From assembly GCA_032207245.1 (NCBI GenBank), contig CM063510.1, positions 46,798,692-46,862,691 on the forward strand: a stretch of DNA of 64,000 nucleotides, read 5' to 3'. The notes beneath the pieces are model-generated. The model saw nothing but the letters and a program-made list of their open reading frames with translations. It was not told where the DNA came from and searched no databases. Position 1 is the stretch's first letter, and the number at the start of each line of letters is the position of its first letter. The DNA is from Pardosa pseudoannulata (Eukaryota; Arthropoda; Arachnida; Araneae; Lycosidae). Shown one piece after another: positions 10,831-23,655 of this stretch. The position numbers and the translations under genes were made by a program.

Positions 10831-11221
10831 CCATTATCACCCCTCTAGGTCATTTATACTCTTCACTTCTTTAATGACCCAAGACAGCCAACAACAAGCG
10901 GGAAGAATTTCACTGAGCATGGGATCATCTTTCGAATGACATTGAAATAGCAGAATCGATTCAGATCAGATACGATCAGATACAGAATCGATTCATTGGG
11001 CTTGGGTAGTTTACTTTTTACAATGTTGAAAGGCACCTTTAAATCAAATTCTAAATATTGTTATACGAGAAAAAAAAGGCAGGGCTGGTCCTAGATGATA
11101 GGCAACGTATGAGACTGTCGATAGCGGCTGAATTTAGGAGCGGCAAAACACACTGAACTACAGCCACAATCCTGGTGTCGCGTTTTGGCGATGGTGAGGA
11201 AAAGAAATGTGTTAAGAAATA

Positions 11222-11942
11222 CGAGGCGCATCCAGAAAGTAAGTTTCCCTATTTAAAAGAAAAAAAGAACTGACACTTTCAGGGACATATTTATTTTTCA
11301 ACAAGTACAGCAATGTTTCAGCTATTTTTCAACATAGCCACCAGCAGGACTGAGACACTTGTTGTATTATGGAATCAACTTTTGTATCTCTCTGTCATAG
11401 AACTCTGCCGACTGTGAATGGAACCAGCCTTCCTGTTCTAGAACGCCGTGCACATTCCCTTTCCATAGCGACAGCATCTTTTTGAATTTGGTCCTTATAT
11501 AAGATCCACTATGCCAATGCATTGACGTTGCTTGGTTTACGGGATAAAGTGTGAAATCCAAGTCTCATTGCCCGTGACGATCCTGTCGAGGAACTCGTCG
11601 CTGTCATCGTGATACCGTAGCAAAAATGTCAGTGCTGCTCCTAAGCGTTGAATTTTGTGTTCGGGTGTCAGTTTTGGCTCATAGACCGGGCAGAGCTGAT
11701 GATGAATTTCAACTGGAGCAATGCCTTGTGCATTCAAGATCATCGACCGAACCTTGGAGGCAGCGGGAGAAAGAATTAAGAGTTTCCATTTTGGACCACT
11801 GTTATCACGCTACTGGTAGTATTCGGGACCTGTTCAACTGGTATATGATTGAAACGTCATATATCTGTTACGCATGCGCAATTGACACGGCTAATTACGT
11901 TTACTTTAAAGGGGAAAACATCGGGAAACTTACTTCGCCTCG
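11222..11942 (-). mobile_element. Internally deleted mariner element, 721 bp
   Basis: Terminal inverted repeats share CGAGGCG and AAGTAAGTTTCCC. The left end has nine extra bases between these blocks (CATCCAGAA-like). TA dinucleotides flank both ends at 11220-11221 and 11943-11944, the mariner target duplication. Transposase fragments inside run on the minus strand. A full mariner is about 1.3 kb, so roughly half is missing. Confidence 0.9.
11324..11790 (-). pseudogene. mariner transposase remnant
   Basis: Pieces of a mariner transposase in order: an N-terminal MILNAQGIAPVEIHHQL, a central LGAALTFLLRYHDD and IVTGNETW, then TKFKKMLSLW with GNVHGVLEQEGWF, and the C-terminal AEFYDREIQKLI and YNKCLSPAGGYVEK. 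The first catalytic Asp of the D,D34D triad, in TGDE, is Asn here (codon at 11567-11569). There is a frameshift soon after it, and the segment carrying the other two catalytic residues is deleted. It cannot encode an active enzyme. Confidence 0.88.
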
Positions 11943-11944
11943 TA

Positions 11945-13215
11945 TACCCAATGAATCGAAATTTCTACATATTTTCTCTTTCGCTGAAAATTTACATTTC
12001 GTATTTATACTATTTATATCTAAGTGCTAAAAATATTTCTAATCCTTAATTCTCAAAAGAAAAAAAAACTGCCATAAAAATGCTTAATAATTAAAAATGT
12101 TTAATTAAAAAAGTCAAAAATACTTCTTTACTATATACACTTCACGGTAGAACAGAATAATGAAAACAGAGCTCGGGGTATCCCCTTATTTTATAGGCGA
12201 TCTTTTTGGGGACCAATAGTGCCCACATTCCATTTAAGAACCAGACCAATAAAAATGCAATAAAAAGCATAAACTATAAGTATTAAAATATTAAAAAGCA
12301 CAGTATAGATAAAATTTATACCCAAATTGTACCAAATATTTTAGTTTGTAAACGTTTAGAGAACAATTTTTAAAATTTTCTAAATTATACGGAAACTTGC
12401 GAGAAAATATGGGTACTTCTGGGTATAAAATCAATGAATATGAAACAAAAAGAATAAATTATGAATAATCAAATATATAAAACAGCATACAAAAATTGTA
12501 TACATAATTACAGTCTTAAAACTCTCGGGTTGCCATATGGGAGAAATTTCGCATAATTGGCGGTAATAAATGTAGATAAAGAATCAAAATCTGGGGGCAC
12601 CCTGCAATGAAGCCGAAGTGAATTTCTCAGATGTGATTTCACAATATTTAAAGATTCTAGGGATATGCGGGATTGAAGAGTGTTTCTTTTGTTTTGTAGC
12701 TTAAGTTATGGTTTAGTTATAATCTAGTTATGCAAAGCCCAGATATTATTATGGTTAGCATATTGGGTTTTCATTCCTTGGTCTTGGGTTTGGTTCACGA
12801 GTAAGGCTTGGCTATATTTGTGTCATGTACCCTCATTGAAAGTGCAGTTGTCCTATCTGTATGGAGCTCCCATAAAAAAATGGGCAACACATGTGCGGAT
12901 TGTATGGTGAAATACTAATGAAGCAAGCCACCCGTCCCCCTTGTACAAAAATGGTGCTGTTATGGTTAAATTATGGTTTTTATTAATTTTCTTTTTCTGT
13001 CATGCTGTTTTTCGTTTGCAAGAAATATTCAAGTTTTGTAGGTTTGCATCTTCCAACAATTTATATCTCTTAAAAGAATTTTTTACCGGGCTGACATTGC
13101 ATTTATTCTGAGGCCTCAAAATTGCTAAATCCGGTTCTACGATTAGGATGAACTGAGAGCAGTATCAAGCATTATTATTCCTGAGATTTTATACAATACC
13201 TAAAAGAAAAACATA
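11945..13215. other. Unassigned DNA
   Basis: AT-rich to 12.5 kb, then mixed composition. No supported coding region, RNA gene or repeat boundary. Confidence 0.5.
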
Positions 13216-13263
13216 TTTACCTTGGCGTGAAAATTTCCAAGCCTAGTTTCACGCCAAAGTAAA
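13216..13263. repeat. Hairpin-forming inverted repeat
   Basis: TTTACCTTGGCGTGAAA and, after a 14-base spacer, TTTCACGCCAAAGTAAA pair at 16 of 17 positions. The function is unknown; the ends do not look like a complete transposon. Confidence 0.8.
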
Positions 13264-13929
13264 CTTTCCTAAGGCTCTTATCCCGTCAGTGCCACCATTC
13301 TCGTTCGGTTCGAATTTCGAGCTATTATTTTTTCATTCTCATTATTCCTTCCCACTCGACCACTTCCCGTCAAAATTCGAATACAATACTATCAGGATAA
13401 GTGGAGGCAGAAAATGATTCTGGTGATTTAAAATATTTTTTTGCCTATCCAGTAACAAACCGAAATTTTTCTAGAAGAGAAAAAAAGTTCAACAACAGTT
13501 CACTTAGGTAAACAGACACTTCTGGAAAATCGAGCCCGGTTCGTCGAAAACCGTTTCTGAACCAGAATCCGAGACTTGCTAATTTGAATTTCGTTCGCAG
13601 ACCCCACGCTAATGACTTGCGTTCGGACAACTCGAAAGGGCACCTTCAAAGGATGAGACCTTTTATTTTTTTTATCGCGAAGGTCAGTAGTGGATCGACC
13701 TCTCTATCTCTCGGTTGCAGACAAAGAAGGGGTGTTTGAGCTCGCAGACTGGGATGAATACACCAGACAGAAATTTAAGGCGGCATCTGTAACAATTTCA
13801 TAGACTTAATCTTTTATTTCTGCCGGAATAATGCGGAAAATGAATCTATCGTGAAGAAACTGTATTAGCCTAACAGTCACGGGAAACACTAAGGATAGAA
13901 CGTACCTCCCTAGCTTGACTCTCTTAGGG

Positions 13930-14223
13930 CCGCAGTTCTCAATTTGGGTGTCCCGGCAATAATCAAGAAAAGTCGTTTAAAAATTATGAAATTATTAAAG
14001 GAGGCATCAACATGCTCGAAAGTTAAAATTTAAGTTATCTTTTCTTGCCCCTCCACCAGTGTTGAAACTTGCTAAGAATTATCCTTGTATTTTTCTCGAG
14101 ATGAGATTCCGAAATCTCGAACTTTTCTCGAATTCCCCAAATTCCGATCATTTACCTCTGCGGTTCTCAAACTGAGTGTCACAACACCCTGAAGTACCAC
14201 TGCGAAATAAGTTTGAGGACCGC
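13930..14223. repeat. Decayed hAT-like MITE or pair of hAT ends
   Basis: The left end CGCAGTTCTCAATTTGGGTG and the reverse complement of the right end, AGCGGTCCTCAAACTTA, resemble the widespread hAT terminus CAGTGGTTCTCAAACT. A third such end, GCGGTTCTCAAACTGAG, lies inside at 14160. No clear 8-bp duplication was found. Confidence 0.4.
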
Positions 14224-14238
14224 TCTTCTAGGGTCTAG

Positions 14239-14412
14239 TTTGGTTTGGAACGATACGGTGTACTTTTTTGCAACACAAAGGATGACGAGACCAGGACCTA
14301 CTGCTTAAACCTGATTCCGAACGGCTACGAACATTCATGCCAAAGTGGGAATCGAACCCACGAACACGGGTGCCGAAGATCAGCGCCCTGACCAGTCGAC
14401 TATCGTTCAGCC
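14239..14412 (-). mobile_element. SINE-1 copy, near full length
   Basis: A tRNA-derived SINE on the minus strand. The B box region reads GGGAATCGAACCCAC on the plus strand, and the body has TACTGCTTAAACCTGATTCC. The tail appears as TTTGGTTTGG at the left end. The head is at the right. Confidence 0.88.
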
Positions 14413-14889
14413 GGCAAGCAGAGGCAATGACATCCAGTTATCGGTTTTAGAGTTCGTAGGGGAGGACAAGTGCCAAGGTCTGCTATAGTGTCTTGACTCC
14501 TACAGTTGGTTTTTACTAATATTTACAATAATTTATAATACTTTTTTTAATGTAGAATAAGTTTATATCTTTGGTATAATATATCATCTTTTTTTTTTTT
14601 TTAACATTGATTTTGTCTGTTGTGACTGCCGATTGTAATGGTGATGAAAAATTAACATTTACAAAAGCGAGTGCTTGATATATCTCTACATATCTAACTG
14701 TAAACACGATTGTACTTAAACGGTTAGAGATAAATGCATGAAATTTAGTTCAGGAGTGTTTTGTAAAAGCCTTCAAAACTTCTATAAGCTATTTTTCAAA
14801 AATTTGAATTAGTATTTTATTCTATTTATTTTGTTTTATTGTAAAGCGATTTTTAACGCCTGGATTTCAAACATTATGTTCACAATCAG

Positions 14890-15076
14890 TCTATTGGTTT
14901 TGTTTTATTTAGAGCGCTACGGTCTACTGTTTTGTTACACGAGAGCTAATAATACCGGGAAACTACTGCTTAAAGCCGATACCGAATGGCTAAATACATC
15001 CATGCCATCAGCGGGATTCGAACCAGTGAACTCCTCTAACGACGAACAGCACTCTTCCCTTCGGTCATCGTTCGTC
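14890..15076 (-). mobile_element. SINE-1 copy, near full length
   Basis: Minus-strand copy with B box GGGATTCGAACC, body TACTGCTTAAAGCCGAT and tail at the left. It is flanked by a near-perfect duplication, CACAATCAG at 14881-14889 and CACAATTAG at 15077-15085. Confidence 0.88.
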
Positions 15077-15085
15077 CACAATTAG

Positions 15086-15709
15086 CCGAAGGAGATCAAA
15101 TTGATGCAATTTAGCTTAAACATAATAAACAACAATCTCGCTTTCAAAATTAGGAGTATCGTCGCGGAAGCACATTTTGGTTCCGTGGTCTTAAAATCAT
15201 TTTAATGTTTTAAGAACTATGACGTCATTCCCTGAAATATCTCATTTGTTACTTTCAAATTGAATTTCAGTGAATCATTGCAAAATCTCATATTATCACA
15301 TTATTTAAATACATAATTCTATTCAATTTAAATTTATTCTGCTATTATTTTTTATTATACTATAAATGTTGTATAAGCAATGTCCTAATCAATTCCACCA
15401 TTCATAGTTTAATAAATAAATTCTAATAATATCTTTTATTCGAAAAATCATAATTTAACTGAAAATGTTATATTATCTAAAAGCGTTTAAAATCTTCTTT
15501 AAAACTGTGATATAGGCAAACCGCTTTAATGTCAAAACTGTAACAGAATAAGCATCTCCAAAAAATTAAATAAAATATAATAAAAGGGTGGATAAAGAAT
15601 TTAAAAATGTTTATACTATTTTTTTTTTGTTTTGTTTTTTGGTAAAATGTATAATAATAAATTTTAAGATTTATCTCGTAAATTAAATTGGTTCGTTCTT
15701 TAAATACAC
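15086..15709. other. AT-rich unassigned DNA
   Basis: No coding frame or repeat boundary recognised. Confidence 0.5.
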
Positions 15710-15712
15710 TCA

Positions 15713-17279
15713 CACAGCGTTTACACGAGTCAAGTAAACGATCAAGTCAAGTAACTCCGCGCATGCGTAGTTTTTCTCAGTTTACTTGACTCAATTACAG
15801 CTTGAATGCATCCGTTTACACGTAGTCAAGTTGCGAGTCAAATAACTTGCCTCTAAACAAGAACTATTGCTGACTATTAACAGAATATTTTCGCGATGTC
15901 AAATTTTTACGAAAATATTCTGTAATGAGATATGGAAATTTTATACAGTTTTGAGAGTATCTAATTAATCTTATTTTTTAAAAATTAATTTGGTATTTAT
16001 AGAATTTAAAATACAATTTTCACATACTATTTTAGCTTTATTTGAATACTCACTCTCTTGGTATAAAATTTATACTTTTTATTACACAGGTATTCAATTT
16101 AGCAGATGTTCTGTGGGTGGATTGTTTAGGACAGAATATAGCTGATATCATTAAATTGATTGTTTAGAGAGGGTGAATTTTAAGATATTTAGTAAAGTCA
16201 GTAATGTGTTTAGCAGGAAATAATTCTTCCGTAAAAGAGAAAATTAAATAAATAAGATATGTAAACGGAAAATTTTCGGAGAAAGTGTACATGTTTTTTA
16301 GAATCTTTAGATATTCAAACATACAAAGTTCGACAAATAGTAATAATAATAAGCATGCGAAATATGCAATATAAAGCTATGTTTCAATCTCTGCTTCCAT
16401 AAATTGCATACGCACATTAGAATCATTCTAATATTCCCTTTTTTAAAACTAAATTTTATGATAAATTATGTAATAATCTATGTGAATATTTATCAGTGTT
16501 TCTGTATTTTTTTAATTCTTCCTATTAACAGTTAAAAATAAGTAATATTTCATTTTATATTATTTTATGCATCTGTTCAGCGGATAATGTGTCAGCGAAA
16601 TTTTAAAAATAAGTACTTAAAAAGCAACTGAAAAAAAATTTTTTTTTTCTAAAAACAAAGTAAACTTAAGAAAATGTTTAACGTGGTATATAGATCCAAT
16701 GTTGAAAATTTCAAGCAATTTGAGATAATAATAAAAAAAAGTTTGGTAAGCCGAAAAGCAACAAAAATTCTTACATTTGGAGCTCCTTAAAACTAATGAC
16801 ACCCCTTAACATAAAATAAAAAAAGTATTACATACACTTTTATTGTAAGAATGAACTTTATTTGTGAAAAAGTTATTTTGTTTTGAGTTACCTTAATTAT
16901 CAGTTGTAGGGTTATCTATAATTTCATCCATTAAGTGGAACAATTTGAAAAGGTGGAAAATTTATGTTCCATGCTTTTTTTTTCATTTTCTGATATCTTT
17001 CTTTTACTGAAAAAAAAAATAAAGTCCACGTACTAAAAACAAACGACTGCTACCAATAGCGAAATGATACAGGATTTACACATCAGTGGCGCCCTCTACT
17101 TTACTTGATTTATTTGAGTCAAGTTACTTGTACACCGTGAAGAACTACTTGACTTGCCTCACTGCTTGACTCAAGTAACTACTTGACTTGAACAGAACCG
17201 TTTACTCGAGTCAAGTACTACTTTCAAGTCAACTTGACTGACCTACTTGAACGTCTACTTGACTCGTGTAAACGCGGTG
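15713..17279. mobile_element. 1.57-kb TIR DNA transposon with iterated subterminal motifs
   Basis: The ends are inverted copies: CAC, then A or C, then GCGTTTACACGAGTCAAG continuing to TANACG, about 29 bp. A 3-bp TCA duplication flanks both sides (15710-15712 and 17280-17282). The outer 130-200 bp at each end are packed with ACTTGACT/AGTCAAGT words in both orientations, more than a dozen in all. CAC termini, 3-bp duplications and iterated subterminal motifs are features of the CACTA/CMC group, and Harbinger is an alternative. The 1.2-kb AT-rich interior has no recognisable transposase, so the element is non-autonomous. Confidence 0.85.
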
Positions 17280-17545
17280 TCACTTCTAAAAGTTAAGCAC
17301 GAAGATGAAAATGCTAATTTCGGGAAGCCAATCAGAATTGAAGAGGATGCAATTCGCTGCAGAGGTAGATGGAAGTATGCAAATATGTTAGTTAACAGCC
17401 AATCGCGCTTTCATGTCAAGAAATATGCAAAACAGTCAGTCTTATAAGATGCCAGCTTTATGAAGGTTTCAGAAGTTGATTGTAAGGGCTTGTAGAAGGT
17501 GTTTATAACTTTCGTACAATTTGTTTTCAAGACATACATGTTTCT

Positions 17546-17706
17546 ATGACTTCCAGAAGACGAATGAAAGATTCTGAGAACTGACAAGTTGTGGGGCGCA
17601 TTGAAGCAGGACAGTCGATCACAGATGTTGCTCTTTCCTATACCCCAGAATTGCGATTGCTTAATTCTGCGGTGGTTGACTACCTAATTGAAAGCATGGT
17701 CATAAG
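17546..17706 (+). pseudogene. Tc1-type transposase N-terminal fragment
   Basis: The frame opens MTSRRRMKDSEN, then a TGA, then QVVGRIEAGQSITDVALSY. This matches the N-terminal helix-turn-helix region of Tc1-like transposases (RRRLTDAERWQIVGRIEAGQS and similar). The stop stands where the family usually has Trp, so a TGG-to-TGA change is likely. Similarity ends after about 45 residues. No terminal repeats were found around it. Confidence 0.75.
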
Positions 17707-17914
17707 GTGTCAACTTTGTATACAGATAAGAGGGGATCACATACCCTATTAATGCCCTTTTCTTCATTTTATGCTGTTTATTTTCGCTTTATACATAATT
17801 CTTTTTAAGTATCCAGTATGTCATTATCTGATAACTTACAAAAATTTAATACTGTTTTTATTTCTGTATATTACTATTAATTTTATTTTATGTATATATA
17901 TGTAATCCATTTTA

Positions 17915-18515
<601 letters not shown>

Positions 18516-18649
18516 TACCTTCCTGCCGAATTTTGTGTCAATCAAAGCAGTATTTGTTGATTTTTTTGCATTTTACATCTTCGTGCTTAACTTTTGGAAG
18601 AGAGTGTATTTAAAATTCTTTGTGTTATGGATTTTAATAGAGAGGATAT

Positions 18650-19970
18650 AGTATATATAGAGTTTTCAAATGCAATGTATTTTAGGAACAACGCTAATAT
18701 AAGATTAATAATAAAAATTCCATCCGCCTCCCCTAGAATACTTGCTTCAGACCCCCATATGGTCTAAGTCGGGTCCTGTTTATTAATGATAATACACTAA
18801 AATATATGCGTTTAAAAAATTCTTTATAATTTCAATGGTATTGTGTTTTATTTTTCCCTACTTTCAAATTAATTTTAAAAAAATATGTGCCCGTTTAGCA
18901 TATGATATTGAATATAATTCTACTCTAGTCTCTAACATTCTTACTTTGTCAAAATATATGATCTCTCATTTAAATCACATTTTTTTTCCGGTTTCTTTGA
19001 GAGCCGATCAGTGCCCAAGAAAGAACGACTGCAGAAAATTTCAAAAATAAGGTTATAAAAAAAAGAGAATTCTCAGTATATAATTCTGTCTAAGATATGG
19101 ATCCTAATTCCCGAGAAAGACGTTACAAAAATTAATAAATAAAAAATTTGAGCCCCGACTTTATTCCACGCATCGATCGGTCTCTATTCCTTCCGCTTCG
19201 ATCTCACGGTTCGAAACTGGCGCCGAAAATTCCTCACATACTCTTCCCACTCTGGAGAACCAAGTGCGTAAACACGTTCCATAATACTCACTTCTCCGGC
19301 AGATTGTTCTCCATATCGGCATCGCACACATCCCACCCACGTGCGTATCACCCCCCTATTATGTCGCTCATAAAACGCTGGTCAATAAGGCCCCACGGAT
19401 ATTTCCGGTTCAGGAACGATTCTAGATTCTTTTTTTCCCTCTCCCCTCGGTTTTGTTAGCAACACTTTTTTAAACCTATTTATGTCGCTGCATCCCCCTC
19501 TTCACCTTTTGCCGCAAAAGTATGGAGATATTCTGTCAACAAAAGCTTTATTTCTATTTGATATGTTCCCCATTTTTGGAACCACAGCCCTGGAATTTTC
19601 ATCTATTGAGCTGTTCCACCTCCACCCCCTGCAACTCGCCTTCTCAGTTGAAAGAAATCCGGTGTTTACCGTGATCTAATAGGATGAAACGGTTTTAATG
19701 GTTTGTTTTATTTATTTACTTTTTTAGCTTGCGCTTTCGTTTCCCCGTGACCTGTCAACACCCATTGCAACTGAGTGTCTGAATGCCATAGTCTATTCCC
19801 CATTCTCCTGGCCAAATCTCACCCACCCCCCGATATCGTTTGTGTGCTTGTTAACCCACTGGCGACAATACCATACCTTTCTTGTCAGCATTCCGTCAGA
19901 GAAATTCCGAATATCTCCTGTCATTAATTTTTTAATAATTTTTATTTTTTTCTGCTAGTTTTTTTATTTA
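18650..19970. other. Unassigned DNA with a GC-richer patch
   Basis: From 19140 to 19900 the composition is richer in C and CpG than the surroundings. Two frames of 103 and 65 codons occur (19148-19459, 19482-19679), neither with recognisable domains. It could be an old element or a regulatory region, but nothing distinguishes these. Confidence 0.4.
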
Positions 19971-19974
19971 TTAC

Positions 19975-20352
19975 ATTTAAGGTTCTTTTTATCTGGAATT
20001 ATCTCATCTTTAAATCACTCTAAAAAACTTCTATAGAATAAATTTATTGGGGTCACATCACTTGAAGCAACTTTAAATAGAAGAATTTTTCCATATTTTT
20101 TGCCTTAGCATATCTTTTTTAATTATTATCTTAAATATGTAGGATTTTAAGCATTTGTTCTTATTTAAGGTTAATTTTATCTGGAATTATCCACAAATCT
20201 CCCTAAATAAAAACCTATATAGAATATATCTTAAGCGAACACATAACATTGAAGCAATTTTAAAAGGAAGAATTTTTTTTCTTATTTTTCGCTTTATGAT
20301 ATTTTTTTAAAAATTTTTATCGTAAATATATGGGATTTTAAGCATTTGTTCT
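19975..20352. repeat. Tandem duplication of a 188-bp unit
   Basis: Copies at 19975-20162 and 20163-20352 share ATTTAAGGTT, TTTATCTGGAATTATC, GAAGCAA, GGATTTTAAGCATTTGTTCT and others in the same order. They are moderately diverged. Confidence 0.85.
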
Positions 20353-20435
20353 CCATTATCTTTCAATTAGTTTTGCTAAATTTACTATGATTCGAGAAAA
20401 TAAGAACTTTTTTATGAAGTGGAAACTAAAAGCTT

Positions 20436-20555
<120 letters not shown>

Positions 20556-20559
20556 GATA

Positions 20560-21670
20560 TGTAATCTGCCACAGGACCAACCAGCCCCGAACTTCACTTG
20601 AAAACTTCTTTTAAAATTGCCCCTATTATTTTCCTCAGTGCATGGCATCAGCATGCTGGGCTGCCAAGAGTCCCGCTAAACGTTTGTTCGAAAGAAACAC
20701 ATCATTCGTCTTGGCCGAACATAATCTTTATTTCATCTTCTCAAAATAGCACAAAATTCAGAGTCATCTGAACAAGAATGTGTCAGAATGCTCTCTCTAT
20801 CGCCAACCTACTACGAGAGGCGACCAAATACCGTATGTGGTTTAGTGTCGTGGGAAAATGCTGAGGCAACTGTTAATTGCTTAGAGAGAGTAACCTTTGA
20901 TTGGCGCCATCTGCCAAAGTGTGGCGTTTCAGATGACTATTATTGCTGATCATTACAGCATTTTGTATAAAACCCGAAAGACGGCCCGAGAAAATTCTCA
21001 GAAGTTTTCAAATCTTAAGTCAAGGTGCAAAAATCCGAGAGTCTCTTTGCTTTACCCATTTTAGCCCCTAACCTAAATTGACGACTACGGTTACAGTTCA
21101 CGCCCTCAGCGAAGGGGTCTAACCAATCATAACTCTACATTGCCCTATCAGACAATCTAAAAAATTTCCAAACAAAAAGGAGATGCACGCTTTCGGAACC
21201 AGATTTTCTAGAGATTTTCCTACGTATTTTGACTGAGATGTTGACTCAGGTGTTAAAGGCTTCTTACTTATGATTTCATGCTAGCTGACCCCTCCGTTTG
21301 TCCTGTCCCTATAATGAAGTGGGAACCCGTCCTCCAACGTTCTGCTAATAAAGGTCTTTGACTAAAACGGTATCATTTTTATGTGCCATGTCTGCAATCA
21401 CTCATCGTGAAGTCCGTATTATTACATATATATACATGACAAACAGTGCACAGAATTACAGCAACACAAAGGATAAAATAATAATCTCATAAAAGTTTCA
21501 TTAAGACTAGAATTGTGGGAATTTCGATCTACCTGAAACCGCAGTCTGGGTCAAACGTACCCCGATTCATCTGAATCCGTGTTGTTACTCAAAACGTACA
21601 CTGTAGTTATACGCAATGGCATTGATTCATTTTTAGACGTTATATTATTATGATAATTCATTAAAAAAAT
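20560..21670. other. Unassigned DNA
   Basis: Mixed composition. A TATA-like GTATAAAA lies at about 20967, but there is no recognisable downstream gene, and no LTR pair was found. Confidence 0.4.
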
Positions 21671-21685
21671 CAGATATTACAATAA

Positions 21686-21871
21686 TTATTTGGTTTGGTT
21701 TGGAGCATTACGGTCTACTTTTTGCAACACGAGTGATAATAGACCAGGACCTACTGCTTAAAGCCGATTCCGAACGGCTACGAACTTCCATGCTACTGTG
21801 GGATTCGAACCCACGAACTCCGGTTCCGTGAAGAAAAGGAAAGCACCCTAACCCTTCGGCCATCGTTCGGC
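21686..21871 (-). mobile_element. SINE-1 copy, full length
   Basis: Minus-strand copy with tail TTTGGTTTGGTTTGG at the left, body CCTACTGCTTAAAGCCGATT and B box region GGGATTCGAACCCAC. It carries a small purine insertion near the head (GAAGAAAAGGAAAGC). A likely duplication is ATTACAATAA and ATTACATTAA at the two flanks. Confidence 0.92.
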
Positions 21872-22394
21872 ATTACATTAACGAAAAGTATATAAAGTTA
21901 GAAAAATAAATAGAAAATTTTAATAGAATTATTTAGTTTCTTAGCGAATATTTCAATGGAGTTTGCTTTACACGTTTCAAAAAATGTGAAGAGATTTCAA
22001 AAATGTAAAAAGAAAAGGAAAATCAAATTTTTGATGGTTTAAAGATGATAGTGTGCCCTTAAAGTGCATCTGTATCTTCCATGTAAGTTTCCTCTGGCTC
22101 AATGTTAACACGTGTAAAAATAAAACTCCCTCTCGTTTTCTCGCATTTTAAAAATTAAAAAATAAATAAATAAATAAGAATAAAAATAAATAAATAAAAA
22201 AATTATACGTGATAGAAGAGCAATTTTTTTTTATGATATTTTTTTTTTCCATTTTTAAAATGAAAAGGGGAACATATATTTAACTTTTAATTATTTGTGG
22301 GAAATTTTTGTATACACTTTTTCAAATCTTAATTAGAATGTTCATCAGAATAAAAATTAAAAAATGGAATAAAAATGTAAAATCATTGAGAATT

Positions 22395-22560
22395 TGATGT
22401 TCTGTCCCGTAGTATATTTTTTTAGGAACAACTTTTTAAATGTGAACTGGTCAATATGAATTTTATTTATCCCATAGGTTAACATTAAGATAGAGAAATC
22501 CAATACGGCAGGTACAGACCCACCTTAAGCAGTGGTGGGTAGACTTGAAGGTCATCTAGC
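22395..22560. repeat. Interspersed repeat, copy 1 of 2
   Basis: It matches 49455-49640: GTAGTAT with poly-T, GAACTGG, GAATTTTATTTA, CCATAGGTTAACAT, GAAATCCAATA and GTGCAGACC or GTACAGACC in the same order. The class is unknown. Confidence 0.65.
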
Positions 22561-22978
22561 GTTGTTCTTCTACAACCAGAAGGAACATCGATACTGTGGT
22601 CAACATTCGGTCCTGTTACAAAAAAACCCGGATTTAGTTCATGGTCCCTTTTCTCGATGATGAATGTATGGATCATAAACTGAATCCGTTACTTTTTCAA
22701 CACGTACAGGTTGACATGTGATAAGGAATTTTGCCATAAAATTATTAGGTATGACTCTAGGGTCGCCTCTAGCATTTTTTCCATCCCGGATAAAAATGTA
22801 AAATCCTGCTATCCCCCTGATGATAAAAAATATTGTTAAAAGAGGAAAATTGCTGATAGAAACAAACTTAATTTTGAGAAACTCTTTCTCTGCTAACCAC
22901 AATTATTGGCAAAGAAAATAAAAGTTTTAAAGCAATAGCGAGATTTGGTACAAAATATAGAGAATGAATTCGAAGATT

Positions 22979-23208
22979 TCAATTGGGTTTCAATAACGCC
23001 AAAACTGACGCTTCATCATCTGTCAGATCAAACGCAAATGTATCTACTGTTCCTCTATCTGCCAATGTTACTTCCAAATTATTCGAGTGTTTAAATAATA
23101 CATATTTAAGGATGTCTTTTGAATCATAAACGTTGCACAGTAATTGAAAATAATTGCTGTGGGTACTTGTTAAATCAATTCGACATTTCAAGGCATTAAT
23201 CGATTCAT
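22979..23208 (-). CDS. Candidate terminal coding exon, unidentified protein
   Basis: On the minus strand a pyrimidine-rich stretch ending TTTTTACATTAG could be a splice acceptor. The frame that follows reads DESINALKCRIDL and continues through YFQLLCNVYDSKDILKYVLF and DTFAFDLTDDEASVLALL to a TGA, about 76 codons. Residue composition is protein-like (mixed charged and hydrophobic, no low-complexity runs), unlike most frames in this AT-rich DNA. I do not recognise the family and see no upstream exon. It could be a real last exon, a fragment of an old element or chance. Confidence 0.25.
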
Positions 23209-23499
23209 CTAATGTAAAAATATAAAATACTTGATTGGATGGTATGCAAATAAATAAGAAATATTATAAAAATTATATTCCAGGATTCCAAGCTATTGAA
23301 AAGTTATATTTTGTAAAACAATTTTTATTCCAATTTTTTTCTATTAATAAAGTATTTAACAAAAGTTCCATTACTAAATATTGCCGTCTAGTACCTGAAT
23401 TGTCTGGTCCTAGAACCGACTCTCACTCGTTCTTAAGAAATACATACTCGTACGTGACATTCTTGTTTATACTTCTTGGCATTTCAGTTAAATCCGAAT

Positions 23500-23655
23500 G
23501 GTAAGGCACTACATTTCAGTACCAGAGATCACGAGTTCGTATCTCGCTTCTGGCATGGATGTTCGTAGCCGTTCAGGAGGCCCCGATCTCATTAGACCTC
23601 GTGTAGCAAAACGGTAAATCGAACGTGCTCCGAACCAAAACAAACCTAATGGGGG
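23500..23655 (+). mobile_element. SINE-1 copy, degraded
   Basis: Plus-strand copy: CACGAGTTCG at the B-box position, then GCATGGATGTTCGTAGCCG, a deleted body, then CTCATTAGACCTCGTGTAGC and a CCAAAACAAACC tail. Confidence 0.82.

Noticed and set aside
19148..19459. A 103-codon frame in a GC-richer patch
   Set aside because: No recognisable family. Open frames are expected where stop-rich AT sequence thins out.
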